Source of the DNA: Nemertoderma westbladi
Taxonomy: Eukaryota > Xenacoelomorpha > Nemertodermatida > Nemertodermatidae
Direction: 5' to 3'
Length of the DNA: 29,242 bases
NCBI GenBank assembly: GCA_032718475.1
Contig: JAUCBJ010002843.1
Span: 1 to 29,242 of the forward strand
Shown here one piece after another: positions 27,321 through 29,242 of the stretch. Position numbers and translations under genes: made by a program. Under the pieces are notes generated by a model that was not told where the DNA came from, did no database searches, and saw only the letters and a list, made by a program, of their open reading frames with translations. The first letter of the stretch is position 1, and every line of letters begins with the position of its first letter.

Positions 27321-27610
27321 CCACGCCAGCTTGTTATGGAAGTTAACAAGACACTTGCAAAATTTCTGAAATGGAGCTGAAACTATTTATTTTTGAGAAC
27401 TGGAACTGAAATAAATAGTTATTAGAACTGAAACCGAAACAAGTCAAATTTTCTTTCAGTTCGCACCACTAATATTTATTAATACAAACAAAAATATTTA
27501 GTACAACATTATACATATTACATATATATACATACAGTATACACCCAGACCAATGTTCGTGAGAGGGCGACTATGTGTCCCATCCCAGCTCAGCTCACAC
27601 TAATTAGATA
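27321..27610. other. AT-rich DNA, no gene seen
   Basis: Two related strings, GGAGCTGAAACTATTTATTT (27373) and GAACTGAAATAAATAGTTATT (27402), form an imperfect inverted repeat around AACTATTTATT/AATAAATAGTT. A TATA/CATA dinucleotide-rich stretch lies at 27511-27540. Confidence 0.4.
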
Positions 27611-27989
27611 GGGGCCGTCCAAGTATGACGTCTGCACTTTTCCCCAAAATGTTGACCCCCTCCCTCCCCTAAATCAGATGTCATCAGATAGGCGTTGACC
27701 CCCCCCCCCCCCCCCCTAAATCAGATTAAAAAAATTTTCGCGTCCTAATCACTGAAACATGGTGACTGGTAACTGAAACAGAAGGTCGTGCTACGGGCCT
27801 TCGGGGGCTTCGAACAATTAAAATAGGCAAGCTATTTACTCTTCTGCTATATCTCTTCTAGCACCTATAAATGAACATGCTGACGTCAGATTTTGGCTGA
27901 CCCCCTCCCCTCCCCTCATCAGCACGTCATCAGATTTTCCCAACCCCCCTCCCCCCCCTAAAGTGCTGACGTCATACTTGGACGGCCCC
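27611..27989. mobile_element. 379-bp MITE with 22-bp perfect TIRs and ATA duplication
   Basis: GGGGCCGTCCAAGTATGACG plus two bases at the left matches the inverted right end perfectly, and similarity continues for ~9 more bp. ATA flanks both ends (27608-27610 and 27990-27992). The interior has C-rich tracts, including about 20 consecutive C at 27695-27714, and repeated TCATCAGAT words arranged as two inverted halves. It has no coding capacity. The superfamily is not assigned; a 3-bp duplication would suit Harbinger-like elements. Confidence 0.8.
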
Positions 27990-27992
27990 ATA

Positions 27993-28284
27993 CTCAATAG
28001 CTATAAATTTGATGGAAAAAATCAACACCCGAATAATTTCAGAATGAGTAGTGTTCAACTAAAATACTAAGTAAATAATAAAAAAATGGTGACAAAAAAT
28101 ACAAATAATTAACTGTAAAATCTACAATGAAGGAAATATTAATTTCCTGATTACTGCAAATTATGCTTGTCATATAAATGTTATAAATATTCATTAATTT
28201 TAATAGTAGAGACGGGGGTCTAATACGACACCCGCTTAGTTACTAAAATATCCAAAAACTAAACTCAGTATGTAACTGTAACAG
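27993..28284. other. AT-rich DNA, no gene seen
   Basis: No open frame, repeat or splice structure that I can support. Confidence 0.4.
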
Positions 28285-28367
28285 AGATATCTCAGTTACT
28301 GTCAATTCTACTAAGATATCTCAGATACTGTCAATTCTACTAAGATATCTCAGTAATTGTAATACAG
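28285..28367. repeat. 29-bp tandem repeat, nearly three units
   Basis: AGATATCTCAGTTACTGTCA plus ATTCTACTA at 28285-28313 and 28314-28342, then a partial diverged third unit (AGATATCTCAGTAATTGT). GATATC is palindromic in each unit. Related text (GAGGTATATCAATAACTG) appears again near 28411. Confidence 0.75.
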
Positions 28368-28443
28368 CCAATGATATATCCTAGAATTAGAAACTGAAAC
28401 TATAACTGTCACAGAGGTATATCAATAACTGCCAGCTGCCACA

Positions 28444-28449
28444 TTTATT
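28444..28449 (-). terminator. Possible polyadenylation signal for the 164-aa ORF
   Basis: TTTATT on the plus strand reads AATAAA on the minus strand, 187 nt beyond the stop of the membrane-protein ORF (28636). I saw no closer canonical hexamer. Confidence 0.35.
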
Positions 28450-28635
28450 TTTCACTTTCGATCGTGTCAATCGATAGTGGCTCATCGGATATGGATTCTT
28501 TCATGCCACACTCACACAGAGAGATACCGCGACAATTAACTGTCTATATACCGGTACCGTATATAATACTGTTGTACTACAAATAAATACCCTCCCATAC
28601 AGAACCCCTTAACTATATAATACAAATGGTCAGGG

Positions 28636-29130
28636 TCAGGTAAACATTGTATCGTCCTCTGTAGTTGTTGTCGCACCCGCATCAACGCGGGCTATTAACG
28701 CTTCCGCACTGTCCCCTTTACGACCCTGCCGACTCTCAATCTTACCGGTAGATAGTCGCACGCCCTTCCAGGTAGCCCCGCCGCGCAGCATAGAACGTAT
28801 CCGACTCGGCAAGGTGACCCGGCCCTCCCCGTGGCGCAAACGACGCGATAACTTCATGTACAGAGTCTCCGAATATTGGCGGTTCTCCGGTAGTTGGGGG
28901 TCATCCCACGGGACATCGCCATGCCAACGGCGGTTCTCGGGTCGCCAGAGACGGGAGTAAAGAACTCCGAAGGCGAGAAGAGAGAGGACGAAGATGAGGC
29001 AACCGACAGCCCAGTAAACGTCAGAGTTGAGAGCGATTGGTAGAATGATGGGAATGGGGGAGGTTGAAAAGTTTAGTTGTTGGTCCGCGATTTCGGTAGT
29101 CGGTGCCGATAGTAATCGGTTCCCGGACAT
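28636..29130 (-). CDS. Unrecognised single-pass membrane protein, 164 aa
   Basis: The family is not recognised. From ATG 29130 (G at -3) the protein has a ~37-residue polar head with one N-glycosylation sequon (NFS), then one strongly hydrophobic segment VYWAVGCLIFVLSLLAFGVL at about residues 38-58. A basic cytoplasmic-type tail follows, with WRPENRRWHGDVPWDDPQLP, Arg-rich stretches (LSRRLRHGEGR, RSMLRGG) and an acidic end (TEDDTMFT). Positive charge after the helix suggests N-out, C-in topology. The DNA is clearly GC-richer than its flanks, which favours a real exon. The frame also stays open upstream toward the window end, so this may be the last exon of a longer gene. No transposon motifs are seen. 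Confidence 0.55.
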   Translation of the reverse strand: MSGNRLLSAPTTEIADQQLNFSTSPIPIILPIALNSDVYWAVGCLIFVLSLLAFGVLYSRLWRPENRRWHGDVPWDDPQLPENRQYSETLYMKLSRRLRHGEGRVTLPSRIRSMLRGGATWKGVRLSTGKIESRQGRKGDSAEALIARVDAGATTTTEDDTMFT

Positions 29131-29242
29131 TACCGGACGTACCTTTCTGACTTTTGACTGTACGTACGGTACAGCCGTACACAGATAGTACCGGAACCGG
29201 ACCGGTTGGTTGATCCAGTAGGTTGTCTCGGTACCTCACTTC

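Noticed and set aside
26845-27324. 159-aa minus-strand protein with INHLVPVV repeats fused to an endonuclease tail
   Set aside because: The repeat part is the 24-bp minisatellite read in frame, joined by chance to the truncated LINE.

Overview
The window is metazoan nuclear DNA: one intron-split host gene with GT-AG splice sites, TATA/Inr-like promoter motifs and AATAAA signals, surrounded by several classes of eukaryotic transposon. AT-rich spacers, CR1-like and RTE-like LINEs, Helitron-type repeats, and over-represented palindromes (TAGGCCTA, ACCGGT) suggest a marine invertebrate. I cannot name the phylum. All coordinates, matches and counts were read by eye, without alignment or database search.

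Layout. (1) 1-8664, minus strand: a CR1/L2-like LINE. Its ORF2 (endonuclease plus reverse transcriptase) lies at 152-3042 with one frameshift, its ORF1 at 3546-4753, and a 36-bp minisatellite sits between them. The start of ORF1 is broken by Helitron insertions, so its first codons lie in short spacers at 6030-6089 and 8618-8651. (2) 4754-9881: four ~1.22-1.28 kb copies of one nonautonomous Helitron (5' TC, 3' hairpin plus CTCG or CTAG). Copy 3 is nested in copy 2 exactly between A and T. Each copy is built from ~154-bp monomers that carry an X-box-like palindrome. (3) 9882-11440: AT-rich DNA, a 19-bp minisatellite rich in TGACTCA, and a ~430-bp inverted repeat. (4) 11535-15551: a G-protein gamma subunit gene with TATA/Inr motifs, two coding exons and a 3.57-kb phase-2 intron. 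The intron holds two TIR elements, one with a pogo-like transposase remnant. (5) 15552-20010: mostly unique AT-rich DNA with a striking 183-bp segment present in direct and inverted copies. (6) 20011-27165: two copies of one RTE-like LINE. An older minus-strand copy is split by a younger, full-length plus-strand copy (22644-26725) flanked by 35-bp target-site duplications. (7) 27168-29242: a 24-bp minisatellite, a 379-bp MITE, a 29-bp repeat, and a minus-strand ORF for an unrecognised single-pass membrane protein.

The host genes are the gamma subunit and possibly the 164-aa membrane protein. The rest is a layered record of transposition: Helitron into LINE, Helitron into Helitron, LINE into LINE, and DNA transposons into an intron. 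Several nested insertions preserve their target sequence in the window, so element ends can be fixed without outside data. Removing Helitron copies 1 and 2 (with 3) at their predicted ends restores a 433-codon ORF1.
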